From the NCBI RefSeq assembly GCF_000210295.1, contig NC_026736.1, forward strand, positions 1,390,022-1,454,021: 64,000 bases of DNA, written 5' to 3'. This document shows, piece by piece, positions 9,273 through 19,700 of the stretch. This DNA is from Trypanosoma brucei gambiense DAL972 (taxonomy: Eukaryota; Euglenozoa; Kinetoplastea; Trypanosomatida; Trypanosomatidae). The notes beneath the pieces were generated by a model. That model was not told the DNA's origin and ran no database searches. It saw nothing but the letters and a program-made list of their open reading frames with translations. Numbering within the stretch: the first letter of the stretch is position 1; every line of letters starts with the position of its first letter. Made by a program: the position numbers and the translations under genes.

Positions 9273-12200
9273 ATGAAAGGAAATGACAACGACTGTAACG
9301 CTGCGGACCCGGAGGTATCTCAACTTGTCATTCCTCCAGAACTCGAAAGGGCTCTTCATGCACATCAAATATCTGCGCTTCACTTCATGTGGAGGAAACT
9401 TGTTGACAACGGCATAGAACGTGTTATTCGTCAGAGCCGTGGTGCACCACTGACTGACCGTGTGAGGTTGTATCAAGAAGTGTTTGGTTGCATTGTTGGT
9501 CACTCAATGGGATTGGGAAAAACCATCACTGCGCTCAGTTTCTTGTTATTACTGCAAAAACACTACGCAACATCTGACAATGTAAGTAGTAAGCACAAAG
9601 TCACCGATTCCTCTGAGGCTAGTGAAGACGAAGATACAGCCGAGGCACCCGTCACCGCTTCATGTATTCGCGTGCTTGTGTTAACACCGCGCAGTTGCAC
9701 GTACCATTGGCAAAGTAGTGCTGAGCAGTGGATGAGTTCCAGTCTTTTCGGAGGCACGCAACTACCTTTGTACGTACCGCTCGGCAACAGTGCTACAGAC
9801 GCCCTCGTGTTAAAACATTACCACGAAGGTGGTGCTCTGCTTCTTGGATATGAGGAGTATAATAAACTCGTATCTCGAGCGAGGGAAGTAGCTGGTGGTG
9901 GTCAGTCCTATTCTCGTGTTCATTCCATTTTTGACCGTAGTCGACCACCTCTACCGCTTACACGCCAAGTTGTCATGTCGGAAATGTTGGAAAGTTTTGA
10001 TGTGGTTGTCTTTGATGAGTCGCATCGTTTTAAACGTCCCAAGTCGAGGCTTGTGACGGCACTCAAACAGTCTTTGCACGCTGTGCAACTGCGTATCGCA
10101 CTGACGGGGACTCCGCTACAGAATCACCTTGAAGAATACGGCGTCATGCATTCAGTAGTGACAGGTGGTGCTTTCGATTTGGCTCCGTTTCGTCGTCTCT
10201 TCGCCATACCCATTGAGCGAGGCCAATGTGCCGATTCCACATATGAACAATATTTGGAGATGCAAAAATGTGTCGCTTCACTTCGGCGGTTCTTTTCCAC
10301 TACTGTGCACCCGTGCGGGCCGGAGGTACTGAAGCGTGACCTTCCAGAACGGCGCGAGTACCTCATTCTTGTGGGGTTATCACCTCAGCAGGAGGACGCA
10401 TACCGCTCTCTCTTGAGGCAGTTCTTTCCTGATATGAATAAGGGCGTAATATTAAACCTGCATCACAAGGCTTCACACATATGTTGTCATGCGATGATGG
10501 ACAACCAACTTGTGCAGGTACTCTGCCAGAGTGTATATGTTGATGAGAATGGACGAGAAACCCATAGCAACTTAGGGGCGGGAAGGGGTGTTCAAACTCC
10601 TGGGAAAGATAGTGTTACTGATGACTGTGACAGCGAATCAAGGGAAAGTTCTCGGGATGAGTCAGAATTTAGTGGCGATATAAGCAGTTCCTCTTCGTCG
10701 ACGTCTTCTAGTGCTAGTGACTTGAAAGGACAATCACAGACAAATACGTCAAAGGAAAATGCTTCCGTAGATATTTGGCTCAAAAGGTTGCGAATTGACG
10801 AATCCCCGAAACTTAACCTGACGCTTTCCCTTCTTCGCTACATTAGTGAGGATCTTCGCGAAAAGGTGGTGCTCTTTTCCACTTACAAGAGCCACTTGTA
10901 CCTTCTCATGTTTCTCCTAAGACAAAGAGGTGTCGTTTCTGAGGTTTTACATGGAGGCGTTGAGGTTAAGGAACGTCAGCTGATCATTGACCGCTTTTCG
11001 GTCGATCCATCGCTGCGTGTGTTGTTGTGCTCAACAAAGGCACTTGGTGTGGGTATCAATCTGGTCGCAGCTAATCACTGCATTCTTTTTGATGTGAGTT
11101 GGAACCCAAGTGATGACACCCAGGCAACTTATCGTCTCTACCGCTATGGCCAACGTCGGCCAGTAACAATTTATCGTATCGCTACAGAGGGAACTTTCGA
11201 GCATGTTGTGTTCTTTTACGCTCTGAGTAAATCGTGGATCCACAAAAAGATTGTTGATGTATCCGATCCCGCTCGGTACGATCGCCACGTAAAAGAAAAT
11301 TATTTCATCTATCCTTGTCCACTTCCCGTTGATTTTGAACAAGTCGATGGAAAACCTGAGGTTCGTACTAAACTTCCAAACGGTGAGGCGCTGCAGAAAA
11401 AATGGCGGGATTACGCTTCCCTTCACTGCCCCTCTTTACTCCATACCGCACGAGACGGCACGTTTGCGTGGATTAGGGCGATTACGGAGTATTCCTTTTT
11501 GGTGCGTGACAGCACTGAGGAGGCCATAAGGGAGATGGGATTGCGATTTGAGGCGGAAAGGCGAAAACCTTTGATGCCCGTTGTGATTGAAAAAGTAATG
11601 GGAGGAAGTCGGCCTGTGCAGGAGAAAACGGGGAACACCATGCAACGTTGTGAACCATCCCTACAGGTATGTTTAAGCGGATGCGCTGATCAACTGGTGT
11701 CGATGGCCAGCCAGGGGCAAGCTCATCATGAAGAAGTCCAGCGGCATGCGGCAGACGTAAGCAAACAAGAAATGGAGAAAAGACTCACTTGTCTTCTCGC
11801 AAAGGTGCTCGGTGTTCCTGAGCCAGCTGGAGGATTAGTTGAAGTGGTCACACTTATCTTCCATTTAGGTGTAGATCACGTTATGCAGGAAACACTTAAC
11901 AAAGCACCCTACGCGAAGCTACGTTCAGTTCTCAACGCTAGAGTTCTAAATAGCAAATTATCGGAAAAATCACTACAAAACTCACTGAAATTTAAGCCGT
12001 TCACTCTCTTCGCCATCATGGCACCAACTGAGGTGACATGCACCTTAACAGAGTTAGGTTTCAACAGACCATTTGCCCCTCATTGTACACTTGTTGGTGT
12101 GCGTTGCGCTCTACGGAGCAACAATATATCTCGTGATACGCTTCAAGAGCTGTACAATCTTTTGGCTCCTGCAGGCGTCGACGTTAATGTTGGAACTGGT

Positions 12201-13766
12201 GATGCCGTAACAGCGGCAGATGTTGAAGCTGTGATGCTGAAGTGCATGGAAAGTTATTGGCCACCGTACGCCGGAATGGCACTGCCTGCTCCTACAAAGG
12301 GCGCAGAACAGAGACGCAGCCTTGCGGAGCGCGCCTTACGAGTAGCGGGGGAGCATACAACCGGTTTTGTGCTGCCGAGGGAAGCAGCGCGATATGTTGG
12401 AATATCTCCTTTAACTGACCGGTGTGATGTTTACCAGTGTCAGCGGTGCAATGATGGATTGATGGAGCGTATGCTACCTGAATATGTGCTGAAATGCGGT
12501 CGTTGTCACTACAATGCAGAATTTGACTTACAGTCGCAACCTGAGACGCACCACGCATGTGCAGTGTATCAGTTTTCCGTTGTCTGTGGATTGTTAGATG
12601 CTTTTTCACATTTTGAGAGCCTGAAGAAGGCATTTGTGCCTTTAGAGTGTCGGGGCGTGCTGCACGCTCTGAGGCGACTCCGTCAGTTGTCGAAGGTATA
12701 CACTCCAAAAGAGTTTATTTCCAGTGTGCTGCGTTTCGGAGTGGAGAGTTTTTTGCAGGAGTTGCCAGAGCCGACGCTTGGTCTTCTGCGCTTACAATGC
12801 GGGGCTAAAGATGTTGATACTTTGAAGGATATCCTCTTATCGGATTCCAGTGTCGCATTGTCTAACTGTGTTCACACTCATGTGCGGCAGATGCTGATAA
12901 ACTGGTTGAAGTCGAACACAGTAGCAAGTAGTGGGATGCACATTGTTACCATGCCGGAGGCACTTATTATACTGGCACTTCAGCTCTTAGGTAAAAGATA
13001 CAAGGGGGAGAATGGATTTGCCAAAGATGTACTCTCTGAGACACAAAGCGGTAGTCTTTGCGGTAACGCGGCGTTGCTGCGGTTCGTATGTGACGCAGTT
13101 GTGAAGCTCAAATACATTGAGCGGTTGTTGGAACGCCCTCTCACACGTGCAACTTTAGACGTTTTTATGATGGACTACGCAACGCCTAGCGGCGGAAGCA
13201 GTGAAAGTGAGGGTAGCAAACCTGACGAGCAGTTGAACGGACAGGAGAAGTCTGATGATGAGGAATCAAAAGTGGACGAAGAAGATGAGGAAATGCATTC
13301 GCTCTCGACAAACAGTGCTTCTTCCCCCTCATTTCGTCCTGACTCGAGGAAACGGCAGCGCTCTCCTTCCCTTTGCATGTCCGAGGCCACCGTCTTGTCA
13401 ACAGTGCAGTCGTCCTCCTATTCATCATGTTATCCTGGAGGTGAATCGTTGGAGACATCCGTCAGTGAAGATCGGGCGGAGTCCGTCGCCTACGAAGCAA
13501 TGGAGGAAAGTGACATACAGATGGTGCGATCTGCTCACTTCTGGGCATCACACTGTGAAGTATATGGAATCAGCAGCACGGAAACCCATACTATTCAAAT
13601 AGACGGTGAAGGATGTACTGCGAATGTGCTACATCCACCTCCTAACAGCTTCTGGGCACGTGAAGTCCATGGAGCAACACACGACGGAATGCGGATATCC
13701 AGTGTGATTGATCTGTTTCTTGAGAAATTATTCGTGTTATCTGCTTCGGTGCGCGTCATCAAGTAG
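9273..13766 (+). CDS. SNF2-family ATPase, ATRX/ARIP4-like
   Basis: A 1,497-residue DNA-dependent ATPase probably acting in chromatin remodelling or DNA repair. The N-terminal lobe has the P-loop GHSMGLGKT at about 76-84, motif II as DESH near 248, and motif III LTGTPLQN. A Ser/Asp-rich disordered insert of about 60 residues (near 440-500) separates the lobes. The C-terminal lobe has VVLFSTYKSHLYLL, LGVGINLVAANHCILFD and YRLYRYGQRRPVTIYR; the last resembles ATRX, ARIP4 and RAD54 rather than ISWI or CHD. The C-terminal 800 residues are unassigned apart from a CxxC..CxxC zinc ribbon near 1055-1080 and acidic/Ser-rich patches. No JBP2-type thymidine hydroxylase domain was seen. The start is the first ATG after the splice signal. 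Confidence 0.85.
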   Translation: MKGNDNDCNAADPEVSQLVIPPELERALHAHQISALHFMWRKLVDNGIERVIRQSRGAPLTDRVRLYQEVFGCIVGHSMGLGKTITALSFLLLLQKHYATSDNVSSKHKVTDSSEASEDEDTAEAPVTASCIRVLVLTPRSCTYHWQSSAEQWMSSSLFGGTQLPLYVPLGNSATDALVLKHYHEGGALLLGYEEYNKLVSRAREVAGGGQSYSRVHSIFDRSRPPLPLTRQVVMSEMLESFDVVVFDESHRFKRPKSRLVTALKQSLHAVQLRIALTGTPLQNHLEEYGVMHSVVTGGAFDLAPFRRLFAIPIERGQCADSTYEQYLEMQKCVASLRRFFSTTVHPCGPEVLKRDLPERREYLILVGLSPQQEDAYRSLLRQFFPDMNKGVILNLHHKASHICCHAMMDNQLVQVLCQSVYVDENGRETHSNLGAGRGVQTPGKDSVTDDCDSESRESSRDESEFSGDISSSSSSTSSSASDLKGQSQTNTSKENASVDIWLKRLRIDESPKLNLTLSLLRYISEDLREKVVLFSTYKSHLYLLMFLLRQRGVVSEVLHGGVEVKERQLIIDRFSVDPSLRVLLCSTKALGVGINLVAANHCILFDVSWNPSDDTQATYRLYRYGQRRPVTIYRIATEGTFEHVVFFYALSKSWIHKKIVDVSDPARYDRHVKENYFIYPCPLPVDFEQVDGKPEVRTKLPNGEALQKKWRDYASLHCPSLLHTARDGTFAWIRAITEYSFLVRDSTEEAIREMGLRFEAERRKPLMPVVIEKVMGGSRPVQEKTGNTMQRCEPSLQVCLSGCADQLVSMASQGQAHHEEVQRHAADVSKQEMEKRLTCLLAKVLGVPEPAGGLVEVVTLIFHLGVDHVMQETLNKAPYAKLRSVLNARVLNSKLSEKSLQNSLKFKPFTLFAIMAPTEVTCTLTELGFNRPFAPHCTLVGVRCALRSNNISRDTLQELYNLLAPAGVDVNVGTGDAVTAADVEAVMLKCMESYWPPYAGMALPAPTKGAEQRRSLAERALRVAGEHTTGFVLPREAARYVGISPLTDRCDVYQCQRCNDGLMERMLPEYVLKCGRCHYNAEFDLQSQPETHHACAVYQFSVVCGLLDAFSHFESLKKAFVPLECRGVLHALRRLRQLSKVYTPKEFISSVLRFGVESFLQELPEPTLGLLRLQCGAKDVDTLKDILLSDSSVALSNCVHTHVRQMLINWLKSNTVASSGMHIVTMPEALIILALQLLGKRYKGENGFAKDVLSETQSGSLCGNAALLRFVCDAVVKLKYIERLLERPLTRATLDVFMMDYATPSGGSSESEGSKPDEQLNGQEKSDDEESKVDEEDEEMHSLSTNSASSPSFRPDSRKRQRSPSLCMSEATVLSTVQSSSYSSCYPGGESLETSVSEDRAESVAYEAMEESDIQMVRSAHFWASHCEVYGISSTETHTIQIDGEGCTANVLHPPPNSFWAREVHGATHDGMRISSVIDLFLEKLFVLSASVRVIK

Positions 13767-14103
13767 AAGCGTGTTGAACTCGTTCAGTAAAACTTTTCGC
13801 TTTTTCGGTGTTTTGTTCAGGTGTGATTACCTGATTTTTATCTGGTGAACTTCTTCGTGTTGCCGCCCTTTGTCAAAGCTGCCTCTTTACAGTTTTTTTT
13901 TTATTTTCACGATTATTCGCTGTTGTCTTGTGATATACTGTGACGATCTAATTTATTATTATTATTACTTTCTGATCATGGTGTCATATAATTGTTTACA
14001 TTATTGTCGTTCCATCTTTCCACTGTCGTCAACTCTGCCGTGTTGTGTACTTATGTCCGTGAGTTAGTTATTGGGTAGGACTAGCGAAGGAGAGGGCATA
14101 GCG
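13767..14103. other. Intergenic spacer
   Basis: The 337-base spacer is T-rich with short ATT repeats. It carries the splice signal of the next gene and nothing else recognisable. Confidence 0.65.
14009..14063 (+). promoter_or_regulatory. Candidate trans-splice signal
   Basis: A pyrimidine-rich stretch at about 14009-14040 leads to AG at 14062-14063. The 40 bases from there to the ATG at 14104 contain no other ATG, which supports that start over the upstream open frame. Confidence 0.5.
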
Positions 14104-16803
14104 ATGAGTGATTACGGAGATTCTTTTGATAGCAGCGCGTCGAGCAGTACAACAACTCCTTCGTCATCGCTAACTTCAGCGTCTTCTTTGCAACAGGAGA
14201 GTGAGAAGGCAACATCGGATACTAAAGAGTTAACATCCGTTGTATCTCCACTTGCTGCGTTGCCTGTGCCTTTACCACTCCCAGTTCCCGTCGCAGCTCC
14301 AGTTCCTGCACCAGTGCTAAGTCCTCAACCAGCTTCTGGAGTGTCTTCGGAGGTTACTGCTGCGGATGCGCCAACCTTAAAACCTACTGATAACTTGCCC
14401 ACTCCCGATATCGCTGCAGCCCCTCGCGAAGCCGTCGACTCGCAGGAGCCACCGATGCGCAGCCCAAGAAATTCGACGGCGTCCAAAACGCTCGTTAACA
14501 CGAGCGATTCTGCGTACGAGGCACCGGGGGGCGATCTCGCTGCGGCAGATACAGTGGCTTATAAGCGTCTTACATCCTATGTGGCATTCAACCAGAGTTC
14601 TGATGGATCAGTAGCTGCTGAATGCGCAAACACCTCTAGTTTTAGCGGAAAGCGGGAAGCAAGTGCTGATGATGATACGAAGGTACCCAAGATGGATGAA
14701 CCCACGGGTCCGGTAGCTACTCTAGAAGAAAATTCAGAAACAGCAACCGCAGCCGGAGTTGAGGAATCATCTACAGTCGACGGCAGTAGCGCTTTCAGCA
14801 CTCTGTCACAGCACTTAAGCAAGACAGTTACGCACGCAAAGTTGTGTGCCGAAATGGCCTCAGTTACGAAGGGTCCCAGTGACGAAGTACGGACAGGTGG
14901 TGATGGTGTCATGCATCCATCTGGAGACGGCGGGGGGCCGATGATCACGGCGAACGTACCTGCAGCTGCAACCACGATGCTGAAACCTTTGATGTCACTA
15001 CCGCCTCTGCCATCAGCAGCGGAGAGTATGACTCTAAAGGCGGATTTTCCACTGCCCTCAACGTCCCCGGCCCCTGATGGACTTATCCCTGAGCGTATTG
15101 CATTCGCAGCACAGTCGATTCAAAGCATGCCAATACCTCCACCGTTGCCTCCTGCTCCACTGTCAGGCATTAAATCAGGAATGATGCCGAGCCTGGATAA
15201 CGCTCCCGCATCAAGCTTCTACCTGCCGCCGCCACCGCTGGCCCAATCGCGGGAGCCACCGGTGAACAATAAAATCGTAGAGCTTCGAGAAACCTCCGAA
15301 GCAGTGGAAAAATTGGTGCGGGCGTTTGCTCTCTTGCGTGGTCATAACCCCACCGGCTCTAGGGGAGCTGCTGCCGACATTTCTGAGGTATCCTTCGCGC
15401 CCAATGAACTTGCACGGATGTCGAGTCTGCGCCAAGAACATGGCGTGGGTGACTCGGCCACGATAAGGACTTCCCAAACGCCCCGTCGCCGCCCGTTGCG
15501 GAGCAGTATGCCAAAAACGCACGTGGAAAAAAGTGATGAGAACCAGAAGGCGTCACAACAGATAAATGAAGCGGCAGTGGAAGAGGCTGTCTTGAGTCTT
15601 GTAATGGAGATGATGCAGCAAGATCCTCAACAAATGTCCAAAGCGAGTAGTAGTCGCCGCTTTCTTCAACCAGCATGTGAATTGATTGGAATGGATGATT
15701 TTCGCTATTCGCACCATCGGAGCTCAAAACGGCAGCGGGGCCCGCGGCCACAGGCGGCCCCACTCTCAGTATTTGGGGGTGGAATGCAGGCGTTCGCGCC
15801 TGATGATGATGGGGCGGCTGAAAGTTTATACAATAGTGTCATAGAAGCTTTGGGTAAGTATGTATGGTCACATGTGGAAGAATCATCGCTGCGAGGCGAG
15901 AGACCGACCTTTCCCCCTGTAAGCGCCCACTGTGCCATAGCTTTGCAACTAGATCTTTTATCGGTTTGTTTGCAGGTGATTGAGACCCGACTTACCCACC
16001 GTGGTAATGTTGCGGATGGACCCGTATGGATCCAGTATGACGGCCCCCGTGAATCCGAACCTCTTGCTCGAAACGCCGCTCACTGCCTTCCGTTTGAATC
16101 TATTGACGTAAAGACAAGTCGACGACCCGTCTTCCGTTTAGAGTATTGGGTGACCCGTGAGAACATGTGGGCAGTTGCAGAGGCACTCGTCTCTTCTGTT
16201 CGTGGTGGGATCCTTGATGGCGGTGACGGTTACGGCGTATTCAATGCAAAGAGTACTACATACGTGGACCCCGATACATTATTCCCTACTCGTGTACCAT
16301 ATTTTTCATTACTTCCAGGGGACTCGTCTCGCCCACCGCGTGAGGAATGCTCACCGTCGCCTGGGAAGAAGTTTTTTACAAACACAAGAAGAAGCGACAA
16401 GGATAGCGAGGATGAGGCAACAGATAAGCCATGTGCAGAGCATTTCCACCTTGAACCACCTGCACTTCAAGCTATTGCCCATGCAGTTTCTACTGTTGGA
16501 ACTGAGATTCTCGAAGAAAACATCAACGGCGCGCGAGGTGACTACAAACAAAATTACGGCGATGCAACATGCGCTGTGGTGGAAGCTGTGCGTGAGCTAC
16601 TGGAGGACGCAAACATTCGTGCTGCGGTACGGCGCCGTGCCAAGGCGAAGATGAAAGATATCGCTCAGCGCCGTGAGGTGGAGGGGCAGCTGAGTCGTGA
16701 GGAAAAGGAACGTTCTATTATTGCCGCGGCTGAGGCGGAAGCCGAGCAGGTGGTACAGAGGATCTTGCAAGAACTGCGTGTTGAAGAGGCAAGGAATGTG
16801 TAA
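14104..16803 (+). CDS. Low-complexity Ser/Pro-rich protein, unknown function
   Basis: This 899-residue protein was not recognised. The first 400 residues are disordered: it opens MSDYGDSFDSS, then Ser/Thr, alternating Pro (LPVPLPLPVPVAAPVP) and polyproline patches (PPPLPPAP, LPPPPLA). The middle has basic RRRPLRSSMP and RSSKRQRGPRPQ patches. The part from about 590 looks folded (LYNSVIEALGKYVW, FRLEYWVTRENMWAVAEALVSS), and the last 70 residues are a charged probable coiled coil (EEKERSIIAAAEAEAEQVV). The opening acidic-aromatic motif resembles those in some ciliary and centrosomal proteins, which is only suggestive. The start at 14104 is the first ATG after the splice signal. Confidence 0.75.
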   Translation: MSDYGDSFDSSASSSTTTPSSSLTSASSLQQESEKATSDTKELTSVVSPLAALPVPLPLPVPVAAPVPAPVLSPQPASGVSSEVTAADAPTLKPTDNLPTPDIAAAPREAVDSQEPPMRSPRNSTASKTLVNTSDSAYEAPGGDLAAADTVAYKRLTSYVAFNQSSDGSVAAECANTSSFSGKREASADDDTKVPKMDEPTGPVATLEENSETATAAGVEESSTVDGSSAFSTLSQHLSKTVTHAKLCAEMASVTKGPSDEVRTGGDGVMHPSGDGGGPMITANVPAAATTMLKPLMSLPPLPSAAESMTLKADFPLPSTSPAPDGLIPERIAFAAQSIQSMPIPPPLPPAPLSGIKSGMMPSLDNAPASSFYLPPPPLAQSREPPVNNKIVELRETSEAVEKLVRAFALLRGHNPTGSRGAAADISEVSFAPNELARMSSLRQEHGVGDSATIRTSQTPRRRPLRSSMPKTHVEKSDENQKASQQINEAAVEEAVLSLVMEMMQQDPQQMSKASSSRRFLQPACELIGMDDFRYSHHRSSKRQRGPRPQAAPLSVFGGGMQAFAPDDDGAAESLYNSVIEALGKYVWSHVEESSLRGERPTFPPVSAHCAIALQLDLLSVCLQVIETRLTHRGNVADGPVWIQYDGPRESEPLARNAAHCLPFESIDVKTSRRPVFRLEYWVTRENMWAVAEALVSSVRGGILDGGDGYGVFNAKSTTYVDPDTLFPTRVPYFSLLPGDSSRPPREECSPSPGKKFFTNTRRSDKDSEDEATDKPCAEHFHLEPPALQAIAHAVSTVGTEILEENINGARGDYKQNYGDATCAVVEAVRELLEDANIRAAVRRRAKAKMKDIAQRREVEGQLSREEKERSIIAAAEAEAEQVVQRILQELRVEEARNV

Positions 16804-17687
16804 CATAAGAAAAAACACGGTGTTCTCGACTCTTCTTGAGGATGCTCCGTTACTAACGCACATTAATAACACTTTCTTGCATATATATATATATATATAT
16901 ACATATTTGTGTGCGCAACTCAATCCATGTGCTGACCCCAGCATTTTTGCGAAGGTGCCAGTTGATTCTTAATATCATCTATCGGTATGTATACGCGTGC
17001 GTGTTTGTGTGGAACCGTCTTCTTGTTCATATTGGCTGTTGTTATTTGTATTTTTGGACGTGGGAGGGAAGAAATGGTGTTGACTTACATTATTGGTTTT
17101 TTGTATGGTAAATATTCGCACCGGTGAGGTGGTTATCTACGTGATGTGTTTTTGTAGGTGCTTTCCCCCTTTCACTGAACAGTTCATTATCCAAAAAAAA
17201 ACTCTTATACCCGCGCTACTGCCTCCGAACAACAGAAGTTTTGGCGATTGACATTCCCCCACTTGTACACAGGTACACGCGCGCACGTATATTTGTATTA
17301 ACACGTACAAAGAGTATTTTCCTCCCGAAAAGTACTGTGGATTAAACCTGCCGCTTGCTTGAAGTGAAGCTAAAGTGCTGGAGAGGGTAAGGAGGTATTC
17401 ACTTTGGATTTACGGGAAACTCAAAGCGCCCAGCACACTGGAACTCCCAGAACTGTAATTATCAAACGAAAAGATCGTCGAAGTAATTTGATACAAACAG
17501 GAAGTGGCATTACATCAGACGAGCGTCCAGTACCTGCGTGCAACTCAGTCAAGTGGAAAATTCTTTGTGTGAAGGTAAAGGAAGGGATCAAAAAAAAAGA
17601 GGAATACTGTGTAAAGGTCCGTGTGCTCTTGTGGGTTGTTTGGTCGTGGTAGCAGTTGACGTTTCGAGCACACGGTGTTAAATCTCC
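16804..17687. other. Intergenic spacer
   Basis: The 884-base spacer has a long AT run and a pyrimidine tract at about 17161-17176 followed by AG at 17181-17182. A frame at 17404-17652 is open but has no ATG and is taken as leader sequence of the next gene. Confidence 0.6.
16881..16902. repeat. (AT)n dinucleotide run
   Basis: About eleven AT units in the presumed 3' UTR of the low-complexity protein gene. Confidence 0.9.
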
Positions 17688-19253
17688 ATGGAGGGCCGCA
17701 AGGGAAAAACCTCGCAGTTACGAGGAGGACCTAAGCATGGCCATCCAAGTGGGAGCAGATCCAACCTTCGCTCGCGTCAAAGGGATGGAAACCGACACTG
17801 GTCTCCTTCATACCGCGACTCACGTGACTACAAGAAGCGGTTTCGCAGTCCGTCTCCAAACAGTGGAAGTGTGAGCCGTAGTAGCAGCCGGGGAAGCGCT
17901 TCCTACAGCGGTAGTAGTGTCAGCGACAGTTACAGCAGTGACAGTAGCGCACGCTTTAATTCCAGGCGCCGGCGCTGGTCACCGAGCCACCACAGTGGTG
18001 GAACTGCGGGAGCGTTGTCATATTCCAAAGGGTATGATGTAGGGGATAGTGATGCAGTGTTAGATCACCCTACTACAGATTGGGTTTGTGGTGTGTGTAG
18101 CAACCCCAATTCTGTGAACCGTGAGGACTGTTACAGGTGCGGAGCCACTTTCTCCGCTAGTGTAAATGCAGTCCCCAGTGAAGAAGTTAAGGTTTCCAAT
18201 ATTCCAAACGGGGTGACTTTTGCGGATATTGGACAGAGACTTGGTGAATACTTTTCGCAGTACGGTGACACGTGCCGTATTATTGCCCACGATATGGATA
18301 ATGTTGATACTGACGAAAGTGGTGGAAGTGCTTACTTATTATTTGAAGGTGTGGTTGAGGCTACGAAGGCGTTGACGTACGCCCGCTCAGCGTTGCTTTT
18401 GGGTGACATTCGGTGCCCCATGGAGTTTTCGCTGCAGGGACGCGCAAAAAAGAAATTGAATGACGTGTGGGAAAGAAGTGGTGAAGGTAGTGATGGTCGG
18501 CGTGGTGGTGTTAGTCTATTACCTGCTCCACCACCTGCTGTTGAGGGTCTCCCAGATGATTTGCAACCCGCCGTATGGAAACCTGTGGAAAGCTTCCCTT
18601 CCGTAGAGGCAGAAATGAATTATTTGGATATGCTTTCGCATCACTGGTCAAAGCTATCTCAAGCGCAAAAAGACTACTATGATGAAGGTGTGCGTAGGGC
18701 TCTTGCTGCTCAACGTCGAAAGCAACCTTCGCAGCAAGTGACCGAAACCTCCGCTACATCTAGGGGAGAAACTAACACTGTTAATGCGCCTACCTCGAGT
18801 GGTAACCCATCACCACAAGGCAACGGATCGTCACTTGAGAGTATCAAGAAGCGCTTAGAGGAGAAGAAAAAGTCAATGCAAAACGTAACGGAGGTTCCAA
18901 AAGTTGCCGCGTCACTGAAAGAGCGATTGGCGATGAAAAAAGCCCAACTATCATCAGCAGCCAAGCCAGGAAATGCAACAGAGTCTGATGCCGTTGGTTC
19001 AACTACGGCGGTGTCCTCAACTTCCTCACCACCGTCTACAGCATCAGTCCTCCCACCATCACAAAAGGAATCCGCAGCGTCACAACAACACTTATTCTTT
19101 GGGATCCCGATACCCCCCAGATTCCCTGCCAAAACGGATTATTTATTGAATTCCAAGTCGCTCCCCGCTCGCGCCGGTGTGATATTCCGTTACGTACCCC
19201 CGGCGGTGGCGGAGCGTATTTTGCAGCCCCCACTGCTACCGCATTCCTCCTGA
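17688..19253 (+). CDS. SR-rich RNA-binding protein with RanBP2 zinc finger and RRM
   Basis: This 521-residue protein is a probable nuclear RNA-processing or mRNA-binding factor. Residues 1-105 are rich in Arg/Ser (SRSSSRGSAS, RRRRWSPS). A RanBP2-type zinc finger at about 131-157 has the WVCGVCSNPNS..DCYRCG pattern, which in this family binds single-stranded RNA. An RRM-like fold follows at about 165-248 (VKVSNIPNGVTFADIG, GSAYLLFEG). The zinc finger before an RRM recalls RBM5/RBM10 or FUS-like proteins, but there is no G-patch. Two copies of a SL(K)xRLxxKK motif lie near 385-430. The start is the ATG at 17688; another frame overlaps it upstream and is not coding. Confidence 0.8.
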   Translation: MEGRKGKTSQLRGGPKHGHPSGSRSNLRSRQRDGNRHWSPSYRDSRDYKKRFRSPSPNSGSVSRSSSRGSASYSGSSVSDSYSSDSSARFNSRRRRWSPSHHSGGTAGALSYSKGYDVGDSDAVLDHPTTDWVCGVCSNPNSVNREDCYRCGATFSASVNAVPSEEVKVSNIPNGVTFADIGQRLGEYFSQYGDTCRIIAHDMDNVDTDESGGSAYLLFEGVVEATKALTYARSALLLGDIRCPMEFSLQGRAKKKLNDVWERSGEGSDGRRGGVSLLPAPPPAVEGLPDDLQPAVWKPVESFPSVEAEMNYLDMLSHHWSKLSQAQKDYYDEGVRRALAAQRRKQPSQQVTETSATSRGETNTVNAPTSSGNPSPQGNGSSLESIKKRLEEKKKSMQNVTEVPKVAASLKERLAMKKAQLSSAAKPGNATESDAVGSTTAVSSTSSPPSTASVLPPSQKESAASQQHLFFGIPIPPRFPAKTDYLLNSKSLPARAGVIFRYVPPAVAERILQPPLLPHSS

Positions 19254-19700
19254 TGGCTCATACTTGGTGTCCCTTCCACTTATTATTATTACTATTATTT
19301 TCTCTTCTCCTTCTGGTTTGACGTTACTTCACGGAACACGCAAACGCAAACATGCGCAGACATTTTTACCCATGTGCCAATACGGATGGATAACACGTGT
19401 TGCAGTAACTGCGTTATCTTCGTTCCCGTGACTGCGATTTGCCCCATTTTGCCTTCGGTTCGTTGTTTGACCCGTAGTTTCTCCCATTACTCGTGCCTAA
19501 AGTTCACCTTATTCTTTTTTGCTATTTTAACACAGCGTACATAGACCAGAAGGGGGAGTTATTGTTATTATTGTCATTTTTTTTTTCGTGAAAAAGAAAA
19601 GAGAGGAGGATAATAACTTAATAGGGAGTAATTGGAGAAAAGGGAGGGTAGGTGGACGTGGTACCGTAAAGCATTTTTGAAAGAATTGTAAGACTTCAGG
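19254..19700. other. Intergenic spacer
   Basis: The 447-base spacer has a short ATT repeat, a pyrimidine tract around 19574-19588, and a purine-rich leader before the next ATG. No further gene was seen. Confidence 0.65.

Noticed and set aside
17404..17652. 82-codon + strand frame before the RanBP2/RRM gene
   Set aside because: No ATG; the sequence is better read as leader of the next gene.
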